In this document: piece after piece, positions 52,761 through 60,372 of the stretch
How the letters are laid out: each line of letters begins with the position of its first letter
Position numbering within the stretch: position 1 is the first letter of the stretch
Assembly (NCBI GenBank): GCA_013138735.1
Contig: WTCE01000112.1
Span: forward strand, 1-64,000
Length of the DNA stretch: 64,000 nt
From: Crocinitomix sp.
GTDB lineage: Bacteria; Bacteroidota; Bacteroidia; Flavobacteriales_D; Crocinitomicaceae
Direction of reading: 5' to 3'
Translations under genes and position numbers: made by a program
Notes under the pieces: generated by a model
Told to the model about the DNA's origin: nothing
Database searches by the model: none
The model's input: the letters and a program-made list of their open reading frames with translations, nothing else

Positions 52761-53267
52761 TTATAATTTTGTTTTTACCTTACTCCAGAGTTTAATCTGC
52801 CAATTGGTATAACCTGTTGCTACATGGTTTCCATTAACATCATGCAGTAATATTTCGCATTTAATATAAATAGAATCGCTCCCTTCAAGCGGGTCATAAA
52901 TATTCGTTTTCATCCAATCTGTATCCGCCTTAAATTCTGCATGGATATCCGCTTTCGCTTGATAATGATACTTCATTTCTAAAGACTCCATAATCAAACG
53001 GTATTTTTTACTACCCAATTTTGTGAGTAACATAAAACCTGACGAAAACTCGGCTGCTGTTGCCATTCCACAAGCATGCACTCCCTTAATATGATTGAAA
53101 TTCTTACGCTTATAAGGAATAATGGTTTTTACAGAATCATCATTAATTTCAAGAATTTTAATTTTATGTGGCCGGTTAAAAGGAATTACATAGCCTAATC
53201 CTAAATTCAATTTGAAGAGTCCAAATTTAGAGGTCTTCGCTGCATTTACATATTTCTCAAAATCCAT
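52761..53267 (-). CDS. DUF4442 hotdog-fold protein
   Basis: 168 residues. The pattern NHIKGVHACGMATAAEFSSG is the core of hotdog thioesterases of the DUF4442/YiiD_C group (H-x-x-x-x-A around the active-site helix), preceded by FNRPHKIKILEIND and followed by YHYQAKADIHAEFKAD. Probably an acyl-CoA thioesterase or a related acyl-binding protein; substrate unknown. Single gene, divergent from the S46 peptidase. Confidence 0.85.
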   Translation of the reverse strand: MDFEKYVNAAKTSKFGLFKLNLGLGYVIPFNRPHKIKILEINDDSVKTIIPYKRKNFNHIKGVHACGMATAAEFSSGFMLLTKLGSKKYRLIMESLEMKYHYQAKADIHAEFKADTDWMKTNIYDPLEGSDSIYIKCEILLHDVNGNHVATGYTNWQIKLWSKVKTKL

Positions 53268-53339
53268 TTACGGTTTGCTTTTAAATACTGATAATTTCTA
53301 AAAACATAAATTTCGACATTCTTCTTCATAAAACAATAT

Positions 53340-53347
53340 TATCTTTG
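53340..53347 (+). promoter_or_regulatory. -7 box TATCTTTG for the S46 peptidase
   Basis: Perfect TAnnTTTG; overlaps the beginning of the longest ORF and so supports the ATG 27 nt further down (53375). Confidence 0.55.
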
Positions 53348-53374
53348 CTTACATATCAAAAAATCATCTTTTTA

Positions 53375-55480
53375 ATGAAAAATTTTATTCTTATAGTCGT
53401 TGCTTGTTTTAGCTTTCAGTTTGGATCATACGCTGTTGAAGGTATGTGGATTCCATCCTTAATTGACATGTTCCATTCAGACATGAAAACTTATGGCATT
53501 AACCTTTCCCCCGAAGAGATTTATTCAACGAACAAAGCAAGTTTAAAAGACGCTATTGTTCAGTTCAACGGTGGCTGTACTGCAGAACTAGTCTCTGATC
53601 AAGGTTTATTGTTAACCAATCATCATTGCGGTTTTGGTGCAATACAGTCGCATTCATCTTTGGAGAATGATTATTTGAAGAATGGATTTTGGTCTAAAAA
53701 CAAAGGAGAGGAATTAGCATGCCCGGGCATGTATGTCACGTTTGTTAAAGAAATTAAAGATGTTACTGAACTTATTTTGGTGGGAGATGCATCTGGAATT
53801 AGTGACAGGATTAAAGCATTAGAAGCTGAGTATACTCAAGCATCTCTTGTTGCGAAAATCAAACCTTTTAATCAAGGGAACCAATATTACATGCTAATTA
53901 CAGAAGATTTTAATGATATTCGATTAGTTGGGGCGCCACCTTCAGCAATTGGTAAATTTGGCGGTGATACAGATAACTGGTTGTGGCCAAGACATACGGG
54001 TGATTTTTCAGTTTTCAGAATTTATGCCGACGGAAACAATGCTTCAGCAAAGTATAGTGAGAGCAACAAGCCCTTCAAGCCGATTAAATCATTACCAATT
54101 AGTCTAAAGCCAAAAAATGCTGGTGACTTTACAATGGTTTACGGTTTTCCTGGATCCACATATCAACATACCGCATCTGGCAAGCTAGATTTCTATATGA
54201 ATGAAGAGCGCCCTGCAAGAATTGAGATGCGTCAAAAGACATTGGACCTTATGGGGCCTGCAATGAATTCAGATGATCAAACGCGCATCCAATACGCCTC
54301 AAAACAAGCACGAATTGCAAACGCTTGGAAAAAATGGATTGGTCAAATTGGTGGACTAAAAGAAACGCATGCCATGGACAAAAAGAAAGCCTTTGAAGAG
54401 GAATATATGGCAAAGGCTGCTGAAAAAACAGAATGGAAAACAAAGTACTTTGGTGTAATTAAAGAATTGAACGACCTACAAAAAGAAAAAGGTAAATATG
54501 AATTTGGACGGTCAATGTTTATTGAATATTTTTATGTTGGGCCTGAGTTCTTAGGTTTTGTAATGAACTTTGCAAATGTCGTTAACAACTATGAAACATT
54601 AGAAGCTGAAGACAAATTACAAGCCGAGTTGGACAAATTAATGAAACGCCAAAAAGGTTTTTTCAAAAACTACAATAAGGAACTCGATCAAAAAATATTT
54701 AATGCATTAACGCCACTTTACCTCTCATATGTAGATGCTGATTTATTGCCTGATAATATAGCCAGTTCATGGCAACGAAGCGGTGATAGAATTTATGAAA
54801 AGTCACTGTTTTTAAACCAAGAAAAATTAGAAGCAACATTGACAAAGTTTAGCAAAAAGACCGTTAAAAAAATAAAAAAGGATCCTGCGTATAACTATGC
54901 ACTTTCAATTTACAAATCGTATTTGACAAACATTAATCCTGGTTATGGTGAATACGCTAAGCAAGAAGAGGCATTGATGAAGCGTTATGTAGAAGGAATG
55001 TTGGTCATGTTTCCAGAACGAAAAATGTGGGCAGATGCCAACTCAACTTTAAGAATTGCCTATGGCAAAGTAGATGGTTCGGCGCCACGAGATGGTATGG
55101 AGTATATTCACTACACGACTATTGATGGTATCATGCAAAAATACGATCCAGAAAATCCAGATTTTCAATTAACAGATCGTTTTATTGAATTGTACAAAAA
55201 AGGAAATTGGGGAGATTATGCACAAGACGGTGAATTATGGGTTTGCTTTACAGCATCTAACCATACAACCGGCGGTAATTCCGGCAGCCCAGTAATTGAT
55301 GCAGACGGAAACTTAATGGGAATTAACTTTGACAGAAGTTGGGAAAGTACAATGAGTGACTTTATGTTTGACGAGTCGCGTTGTCGTAACATTGTAGTTG
55401 ACATTCGTTATGTTTTATGGGTGATCGACGAATATGGCGGTGCCTCACATTTGATTGACGAAATGAATTTTGTAAAATAA
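53375..55480 (+). CDS. S46 family dipeptidyl peptidase, DPP11-like
   Basis: 701 residues from ATG 53375; upstream TTG lies in the promoter. Signal peptide FILIVVACFSFQFGSYA. S46 features: EGMWIPSLIDMF, IVQFNGGCTAELVSDQGLLLTNHHCGFGAI (His of the triad), Asp-containing middle GGDTDNWLWPRHTGDFSV, and GGNSGSPVIDADGNLMGINFDRSWE with the catalytic Ser. In the S1 pocket position this protein has NFD-R-SW, the Arg form linked with Asp/Glu-specific DPP11 rather than the Gly form of DPP7. It feeds the cell with dipeptides at the periplasm. Confidence 0.93.
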   Translation: MKNFILIVVACFSFQFGSYAVEGMWIPSLIDMFHSDMKTYGINLSPEEIYSTNKASLKDAIVQFNGGCTAELVSDQGLLLTNHHCGFGAIQSHSSLENDYLKNGFWSKNKGEELACPGMYVTFVKEIKDVTELILVGDASGISDRIKALEAEYTQASLVAKIKPFNQGNQYYMLITEDFNDIRLVGAPPSAIGKFGGDTDNWLWPRHTGDFSVFRIYADGNNASAKYSESNKPFKPIKSLPISLKPKNAGDFTMVYGFPGSTYQHTASGKLDFYMNEERPARIEMRQKTLDLMGPAMNSDDQTRIQYASKQARIANAWKKWIGQIGGLKETHAMDKKKAFEEEYMAKAAEKTEWKTKYFGVIKELNDLQKEKGKYEFGRSMFIEYFYVGPEFLGFVMNFANVVNNYETLEAEDKLQAELDKLMKRQKGFFKNYNKELDQKIFNALTPLYLSYVDADLLPDNIASSWQRSGDRIYEKSLFLNQEKLEATLTKFSKKTVKKIKKDPAYNYALSIYKSYLTNINPGYGEYAKQEEALMKRYVEGMLVMFPERKMWADANSTLRIAYGKVDGSAPRDGMEYIHYTTIDGIMQKYDPENPDFQLTDRFIELYKKGNWGDYAQDGELWVCFTASNHTTGGNSGSPVIDADGNLMGINFDRSWESTMSDFMFDESRCRNIVVDIRYVLWVIDEYGGASHLIDEMNFVK

Positions 55481-55485
55481 TTCCA

Positions 55486-55803
55486 TTGAAACTATTTGCG
55501 GCCAACGCTTTATTGGTGTTGCTATTTGTAACACAATCTTGTAAAAAAGAGGACCCTGCTCCCCTACCTGAAGCTAATTTTTATGTAGAAGGAAACGGTT
55601 GCGTCAGTCCTTGTTACCTCTTTTTTTACAATCAATCTCAAAATAGTATGGCATGGGAATGGGATTTCGGAAATGGAACTTCATCAATTCTTGAAAATGA
55701 CTCTTGCCTTTACGACACCACGGGTACTTACGAAGTTTGGCTGTATTCAACCAATGTTGATTTGGTAAAAGATTCTGTGCGGAAATATGTACATGTTAAC
55801 TAA
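55486..55803 (+). CDS. small PKD-domain lipoprotein
   Basis: 105 residues, starting at TTG 55486, as no ATG or GTG precedes the signal MKLFAANALLVLLFVTQSC (lipobox TQSC). Mature part holds one PKD-like domain: EANFYVEGNGCVSPCYLFFYNQS, AWEWDFGNGTSSI, TGTYEVWLYS. The two cysteines (GCVSPC) may pair. Starts 5 bp after the S46 peptidase, likely the same mRNA. The terminator at 55811-55846 follows. Confidence 0.75.
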   Translation: MKLFAANALLVLLFVTQSCKKEDPAPLPEANFYVEGNGCVSPCYLFFYNQSQNSMAWEWDFGNGTSSILENDSCLYDTTGTYEVWLYSTNVDLVKDSVRKYVHVN

Positions 55804-55810
55804 ACAAAAA

Positions 55811-55846
55811 AAGAGCCCCAAATGTTGCGAATCATCAAAGGCTCTT
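55811..55846. terminator. terminator-like hairpin after the PKD lipoprotein
   Basis: AAGAGCC (55811-55817) pairs with GGCTCTT (55840-55846) across a long loop; the downstream tract ATTTCTT is only weakly T-rich. The rest of 55847-56044 has no feature I can name. Confidence 0.5.
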
Positions 55847-56044
55847 ATTTCTTAATCACTTAATTATCTTAAGTGACACAGTAGATAGGTGTAGTATCCG
55901 ACTAGAACAAACATAAACTAATCTTGCCTGCCATAAAAGGATATTATTTTCAGAAAATCACTTATTTATACTCGTCTAGTAAGTTTGTTAAAACATTTTC
56001 AAGCACAATTGTAAGGTAGAAAACCAACTTTCGTCTTATCAAGC

Positions 56045-56596
56045 ATGAAAACATATATTGACATGATTCAGTCTCTATTAGAAGAGAATAAAACAACTGG
56101 AAACAACCATTCAGAAGACATGTTGCATTACACAACAATGAACGTTAAACGACTTGAACGTTGGTTAACTAAAGGGAAACTGTTAGATGAAACAGTAGCT
56201 GCTGTTAAGGAAATTAATACAAAACAGCATTGGACTATTTTGACAGAAGCCTGGTGTGGAGATGCCGCACATTCAATTGGTTTTATTCAAAAAATAGCCG
56301 ATTTAAATGAGCACATCAACCTAGAATGGAAATTACGTGATGAAAATTTAGATTTAATGGATCAGTTCTTAACCAATGGTGGCCGTTCTATCCCTAAATT
56401 AATTGCAAAAGATGCTAACGGAAACGATTTATTTCATTGGGGTCCACGTCCAAGCCATATTCAAACCATTTATTTGGATTTAAGAGCAAAAGAGGTACCG
56501 TATAGCGAAATCAGCATTGAATTACAGAAACTTTACAATAAAGATAAGGGCGTTTCGATTCAGCAAGAAATTACAGACTTAATCAAAGGTGCTTAG
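56045..56596 (+). CDS. thioredoxin-like protein with a single active-site Cys
   Basis: 183 residues, no signal peptide. Thioredoxin_9-type fold: helical N-terminus, then HWTILTEAWCGDAAHSIGF with motif W-C-G-D-A, so the second cysteine of CxxC is replaced by Ala; later RSIPKLIAKDANGNDLFHWGPRP provides the cis-Pro loop. Members of this Bacteroidetes family usually have this WCGD-A/C variation. Likely redox or disulfide-independent thiol binding; function unknown. No cysteine other than C76 is evident. Confidence 0.85.
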   Translation: MKTYIDMIQSLLEENKTTGNNHSEDMLHYTTMNVKRLERWLTKGKLLDETVAAVKEINTKQHWTILTEAWCGDAAHSIGFIQKIADLNEHINLEWKLRDENLDLMDQFLTNGGRSIPKLIAKDANGNDLFHWGPRPSHIQTIYLDLRAKEVPYSEISIELQKLYNKDKGVSIQQEITDLIKGA

Positions 56597-56616
56597 CAAA
56601 AGATATTAGCGTCGAG

Positions 56617-56880
56617 TTAGTCTACTATTTGCTCTGTGTCTATAGATTCAATGTCTTCCTCGGCGCTTTTTTCATCTCCAGCCTGTGATAAAAGAATAGC
56701 AATCAAAACAATTAAAAGCAGCACCAAAAACATTTTCTTATCCTTATACAATGGCACTTTAGGACGCTTCACCATTTTATCGTATTCATGGGAAAGCGAA
56801 GTAAAGTCCTTGTATTTCTCGATCGTTTCTTTCGACGGGACTTTCGGTTTTTTGGTTCTATTTACTTTATAGGTTCTCAT
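56617..56880 (-). CDS. small single-pass membrane protein linked to a sigma factor
   Basis: 87 residues: a basic cytosolic N-terminus (RTKKPKVPSKETIEKY; SLSHEYDKMVKRPKVPLYKDKK), one transmembrane helix (MFLVLLLIVLIAILLSQ, about 50-66) and an acidic C-terminal tail. Its ATG overlaps the stop of the ECF sigma gene by 4 bp, which suggests a partner role, perhaps a minimal anti-sigma factor; that is inference from position. No family recognised. Confidence 0.75.
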   Translation of the reverse strand: MRTYKVNRTKKPKVPSKETIEKYKDFTSLSHEYDKMVKRPKVPLYKDKKMFLVLLLIVLIAILLSQAGDEKSAEEDIESIDTEQIVD

Positions 56881-57434
56881 TTAGTTTTCCAACCTTTTTT
56901 TAGGCGTTCCAAAATGCGATAAACTCTCATTTTGGCATTTGCTTCAGTAATATTATAAAATTCTGCTATTTGTTTAAAAGAATAACGCATAAAAAATCGC
57001 AAGTCAATAATTTCAGAATGCTCGGGCTTTAATGTATTTAAGGCTGCAATCAATCTTTCTTGTTGATCTTGATCGTCTATTTTTTGCAAAGAAATTTCCG
57101 ACATGATGTCCTTTAAGTCCTTTTCCTGAATTTCAACCGAAACCATTTTTTTTGATTTTCTAAAAAACAAATTCACTTCATTTGAAGCAATTCGGTACAA
57201 CCAGGCAGAAAAAGGCGCACCCCTATTTTCATATTTCTTAATATTGAACATAGCCTTTAACATTGCTTCTTGACAAATATCGCCAGCTTTAGCCTCATCT
57301 TGCACACGTTTATATACAAATAAATAAATGCGTTCAAAATACTTCTCATAAAGTAAACCAAAAGCATTGCGGTCTTTTTGAGCCAACAAAACTAATTTTT
57401 GGTCATCCTTATATATTTCAGGCGATACTTTCAA
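56877..57434 (-). CDS. ECF-type RNA polymerase sigma-70 factor
   Basis: 185 residues from TTG 57434; an in-frame stop lies two codons upstream and no ATG precedes region 2, so TTG is the start. Sigma region 2: RNAFGLLYEKYFERIYLFVYKRV, DICQEAMLKAMFNI, GAPFSAWLYRIASNEV; region 4: LKPEHSEIIDLRFFMRYSFKQIAEFYNITEANAKMRVYRI. Its regulon is unknown. Coupled to the small membrane protein downstream, the only candidate anti-sigma partner. Confidence 0.9.
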   Translation of the reverse strand: MKVSPEIYKDDQKLVLLAQKDRNAFGLLYEKYFERIYLFVYKRVQDEAKAGDICQEAMLKAMFNIKKYENRGAPFSAWLYRIASNEVNLFFRKSKKMVSVEIQEKDLKDIMSEISLQKIDDQDQQERLIAALNTLKPEHSEIIDLRFFMRYSFKQIAEFYNITEANAKMRVYRILERLKKGWKTK

Positions 57435-57491
57435 GGTTCAATACACGGTTTATAAGCATAAATGCACTTCAACTAAAAAGTAACAGTTTAT

Positions 57492-58076
57492 TTACAATCT
57501 TTTTTTTAATTCATCCACCACTTCAATAATTGAGAGATAGGTATTGGCCATTATGGGTTCCAATTCTGCCAGTTTAAAGTAAGCAACCTCTGTAATCCCC
57601 TCCTCTGCTTGCGGAATCAATTCTGTTTTTTGATCTCCCTCATCTAACCAATACCAATAGGTGCGCTTTAAAACATTTTTGCCTTTGTGCGGATACGTAT
57701 GCCATGTATCTATTAAATGACATTTAATTATTGGTGCTAATAATCCACATTCCTCTTCAATTTCGCGAACGGCTGCAATTTCAGGTGTTTCACCAGACTC
57801 AAGCTTTCCTTTTGGAATGTCCCAAACATCATTTCTTTTGATGAATAAAAATCCGTCATCCCTTTGCACCATACCGCCTGCGGCCTCGATATATTTATAG
57901 GTTGCAAAAAATTGCTGAAAATCTGCTTCGTCGCGAATTGATATTAGCATTTCAGTTTCCTCTGAGCGTAAAAAAGATTCTACGTCATGCCATAATTGGT
58001 CAATATTCAAATCAGTCAAAACTTCTGAATTAATTTGAAATATTAAAGGTTTATTTTCAATAAAAACTTTATACAT
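57492..58076 (-). CDS. Nudix hydrolase with N-terminal extension
   Basis: 194 residues. Nudix box GKLESGETPEIAAVREIEEECG at about 90-111 (G-x5-E-x7-R-E-x2-E-E-x-G complete). The N-terminal 60 residues form an extra domain seen in the Bacteroidetes version of this protein beside pyrE. Likely substrate is a nucleotide or ADP-sugar, but not determinable. Divergent from pyrE with only 9 bp between start codons. Confidence 0.9.
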   Translation of the reverse strand: MYKVFIENKPLIFQINSEVLTDLNIDQLWHDVESFLRSEETEMLISIRDEADFQQFFATYKYIEAAGGMVQRDDGFLFIKRNDVWDIPKGKLESGETPEIAAVREIEEECGLLAPIIKCHLIDTWHTYPHKGKNVLKRTYWYWLDEGDQKTELIPQAEEGITEVAYFKLAELEPIMANTYLSIIEVVDELKKRL

Positions 58077-58079
58077 TTG
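58072..58079 (+). promoter_or_regulatory. -7 box TACATTTG overlapping the Nudix start, six nt before pyrE
   Basis: Perfect TAnnTTTG on the plus strand inside the first codons of the divergent Nudix gene. ATG of pyrE is at 58086, so the pyrE transcript would have almost no leader. Confidence 0.5.
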
Positions 58080-58085
58080 TCGTCT

Positions 58086-58727
58086 ATGATTCTAAATAAG
58101 GATAAGGCCTTAAAAATAGCAGATTTTTTGTTACAAATCAAAGCGGTTAAGTTAAATCCATCCGATCCATTCATTTGGTCGAGCGGAATGAAATCGCCAA
58201 TTTACTGTGACAATAGAAAAACGCTTTCTTTCCCATCTATTCGCACAGCAATTCGACAAACGTTTTCTGAGCAAATAAAAGAACAGTATGAAACGGTTGA
58301 TGTAATCGCAGGTGTAGCAACTGGCGGAATTGCTATTGGAGCATTAGTAGCTGAAGAAATGGGACTTCCATTTATATATGTTCGCTCTACTGCAAAAGGG
58401 CATGGCTTGCAAAATATGATTGAGGGAGAATATCATTCAGGACAACGTGTTGTTGTAATTGAAGATTTAATCTCGACAGGTGGAAGCAGTTTAAAAGCAG
58501 TTGAAGCATTGCGAGAAGCAAAATGCAACGTCTTAGGATTAACAGCAATTTTCTCGTATGGCTTTCAAGTTGCAGAAGATAATTTTCAAGCTGCAGACTG
58601 CCCCTATTTCACATTGAGCAACTATGATGTACTTATTGAACAGGCGGCAAAAGAAAATTATGTCTCTGAAAAAGACTTAGCGTCTTTGGAAAATTGGAAA
58701 AACGACCCTAAAAACTGGAATCAATAA
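58086..58727 (+). CDS. pyrE: orotate phosphoribosyltransferase
   Basis: 213 residues from ATG 58086; the longer ORF starts three codons upstream inside the promoter box. Transfers PRPP ribose phosphate to orotate in UMP synthesis. Visible: FIWSSGMKSPIYCDNRKTLSFP, then GVATGGIAIGALVAEEMGLPFIYVRSTAKGHG, and the PRPP loop RVVVIEDLISTGGSSLKAVEAL. The stop is shared with the start of the SRPBCC gene (ATGG/TAATG overlap). Confidence 0.97.
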   Translation: MILNKDKALKIADFLLQIKAVKLNPSDPFIWSSGMKSPIYCDNRKTLSFPSIRTAIRQTFSEQIKEQYETVDVIAGVATGGIAIGALVAEEMGLPFIYVRSTAKGHGLQNMIEGEYHSGQRVVVIEDLISTGGSSLKAVEALREAKCNVLGLTAIFSYGFQVAEDNFQAADCPYFTLSNYDVLIEQAAKENYVSEKDLASLENWKNDPKNWNQ

Positions 58728-59137
58728 TGGCTACAAATATTGAAAGTAACAAAGTAACAATAAACGCTTCTCAAGAAGTGGTGTATACTTTTCTAACAGA
58801 TTTTAATAATGTTAAGGAACTCCTTCCGCAAGACAAAATTTCAGATTGGAATGCAACGGTTGATCAATGTTCTTTTAAAATTCAAAATGCGGCTATAATT
58901 CCATTAGTTAAAGATAGTGTTGTGCCACATAATAAAATCAATATAAAATCGGGTGAAAAAGCCCCATTCCCTTTCACTTTAGAGGTTTTTATTAACCCTT
59001 TAGATGGTGGTGATGGTTGCGAGGCTTACATGCAGTTTGAAGGTGAAATTAACGCCTTTTTGAAAATGATGGTGGTTAAACCATTAACCAACCTCTTTAA
59101 CTATATGGCAAATCGCATGCAAGAAGTGCACGCCTAG
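58727..59137 (+). CDS. SRPBCC family protein in the pyrE operon
   Basis: 136 residues. START/SRPBCC pattern: SNKVTINASQEVVYTFLTDFNNVKELLPQDKI, central strands, and the C-terminal helix FLKMMVVKPLTNLFNYMANRMQEV. In Bacteroidetes a protein of this type regularly follows pyrE. Its ATG begins one base before the last pyrE base, so it is translationally coupled. Ligand and function unknown; pyrimidine metabolism is only suggested by position. Confidence 0.88.
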   Translation: MATNIESNKVTINASQEVVYTFLTDFNNVKELLPQDKISDWNATVDQCSFKIQNAAIIPLVKDSVVPHNKINIKSGEKAPFPFTLEVFINPLDGGDGCEAYMQFEGEINAFLKMMVVKPLTNLFNYMANRMQEVHA

Positions 59138-59165
59138 TTCTTTTAAGCTTTAGCAGTTACGTTTC

Positions 59166-59909
59166 CTACAGGGTGTTAAATTGCACTTCTTTTAAATCAA
59201 AATGCTTTAATCCGCTATCGGTTAAAATTTGCAATTTACCAACGGCATCTATTCCTGTGATTCGGCCTTCAAAAATGCCCGACAGGTCTTTAAATTCACA
59301 TAATTCATTATAACAATGCATTGCGGCATAATACTTTTTAAGTAATAAATCAAAGTTAGACTGCATTAGGATATCACAATAAAAATCTAAATTGACAAAA
59401 TAATTTTCAAAAACGTCATCAATTTCGACCTCAATTCCCTTTTCCATAGCAATTGAGGTTGCTTTTATTGCATCTGGAAAAATAAGTTGATTCACATTTA
59501 AACCCAAACCAATTATAGAACTGTGAATTAATTTTCCCTGTATCTGATTTTCAATTAAAATGCCCGCTATTTTATTTCCATCCACATAAATGTCATTCGG
59601 CCATTTCACTTTTGAAACTATTCCAACATCTTGTAATGTCTTTTTTACAGCCAAAGAAACAGCAATATTTAAGTAAAATGCACGCTCATTTTTCAAAAGT
59701 GGAAAAATAATAGTAGAAACAATCATATTTTTACCTGGCGCAGTATGCCAAATAGTCCCCATTTGACCCCGTCCATTCTCCTGCCTTTTTGTCAGAATTG
59801 TCGTGCCATTGACCACATTTGTCGTCTTTAATAAATTGGCAGCATAATTGTTCGTTGAATCAACGGTGCTAAGTTCGATTAGATTTCTTTTAAATCTTTT
59901 GAAATTCAT
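59166..59909 (-). CDS. birA: biotin--[acetyl-CoA-carboxylase] ligase
   Basis: 247 residues from ATG 59909; the longest ORF (from a TTG) would overlap the rsfS promoter and adds 19 residues before the family start LIELSTVDSTNN. Catalytic core only, no N-terminal DNA-binding domain, so it does not regulate. Motifs: TKRQENGRGQMGTIWHTAPGKNM (biotinyl-AMP loop GRGQxGR variant), VKWPNDIYVDGNKIAGILIE, and GLGLNVNQ. Attaches biotin to carboxylase carrier proteins. A CACTTTTG box (59915-59922 minus) ends 5 nt before the ATG. Confidence 0.94.
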   Translation of the reverse strand: MNFKRFKRNLIELSTVDSTNNYAANLLKTTNVVNGTTILTKRQENGRGQMGTIWHTAPGKNMIVSTIIFPLLKNERAFYLNIAVSLAVKKTLQDVGIVSKVKWPNDIYVDGNKIAGILIENQIQGKLIHSSIIGLGLNVNQLIFPDAIKATSIAMEKGIEVEIDDVFENYFVNLDFYCDILMQSNFDLLLKKYYAAMHCYNELCEFKDLSGIFEGRITGIDAVGKLQILTDSGLKHFDLKEVQFNTL

Positions 59910-59953
59910 AAAAACAAAAGTGCCAATTTTCAAGGTAAATAAAACAAAAAACG

Positions 59954-59961
59954 TAATTTTG
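59954..59961 (+). promoter_or_regulatory. -7 box TAATTTTG for the rsfS operon
   Basis: Perfect TAnnTTTG, 19 nt before the rsfS ATG. Probably drives rsfS-ftsH-DUF2007-cdsA-psd. Confidence 0.55.
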
Positions 59962-59980
59962 TTCAATCAAATAACTACAA

Positions 59981-60364
59981 ATGCTAAAAACCCTCGAGGA
60001 AAAGGAATTAGAGACTAAAAAATTGATCGATTCCATCATTGACGGAATTCAAGATATAAAAGGTAAAGACATTGTCGTGCTTAACTTATCTGAACTTCCA
60101 AATGCGGTCACAGACTTCTTTATTATTTGCAGCGGAGAATCGAACACACAAGTCGAAGCTTTAGCGCAATCAGTTGTGCGCAAAACTAGAGAAGATGTAC
60201 AAGACAAACCATGGCACCAAGAGGGAACACGTAATGCCGAATGGATTCTATTAGACTATGTCAACATTGTTGTACATATTTTTTATAGAGACGTTCGCGA
60301 ATTTTACGACTTGGAAAACCTGTGGGCTGATGCCGAACGAATTGATATTCCAAACATTGATTAA
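59981..60364 (+). CDS. rsfS: ribosome silencing factor RsfS (Iojap)
   Basis: 127 residues. Binds L14 and blocks joining of the ribosomal subunits in slow growth. LLDSIIDGIQDIKGKDIVVLNLSEL, FFIICSGESNTQVEALAQSVVRK, then YVNIVVHIFYRDVREFYDLENLWADA are family-typical (the last from residue 101). First gene of a five-gene operon; 9 bp before ftsH. Confidence 0.96.
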   Translation: MLKTLEEKELETKKLIDSIIDGIQDIKGKDIVVLNLSELPNAVTDFFIICSGESNTQVEALAQSVVRKTREDVQDKPWHQEGTRNAEWILLDYVNIVVHIFYRDVREFYDLENLWADAERIDIPNID

Positions 60365-60372
60365 AAAGTAAT

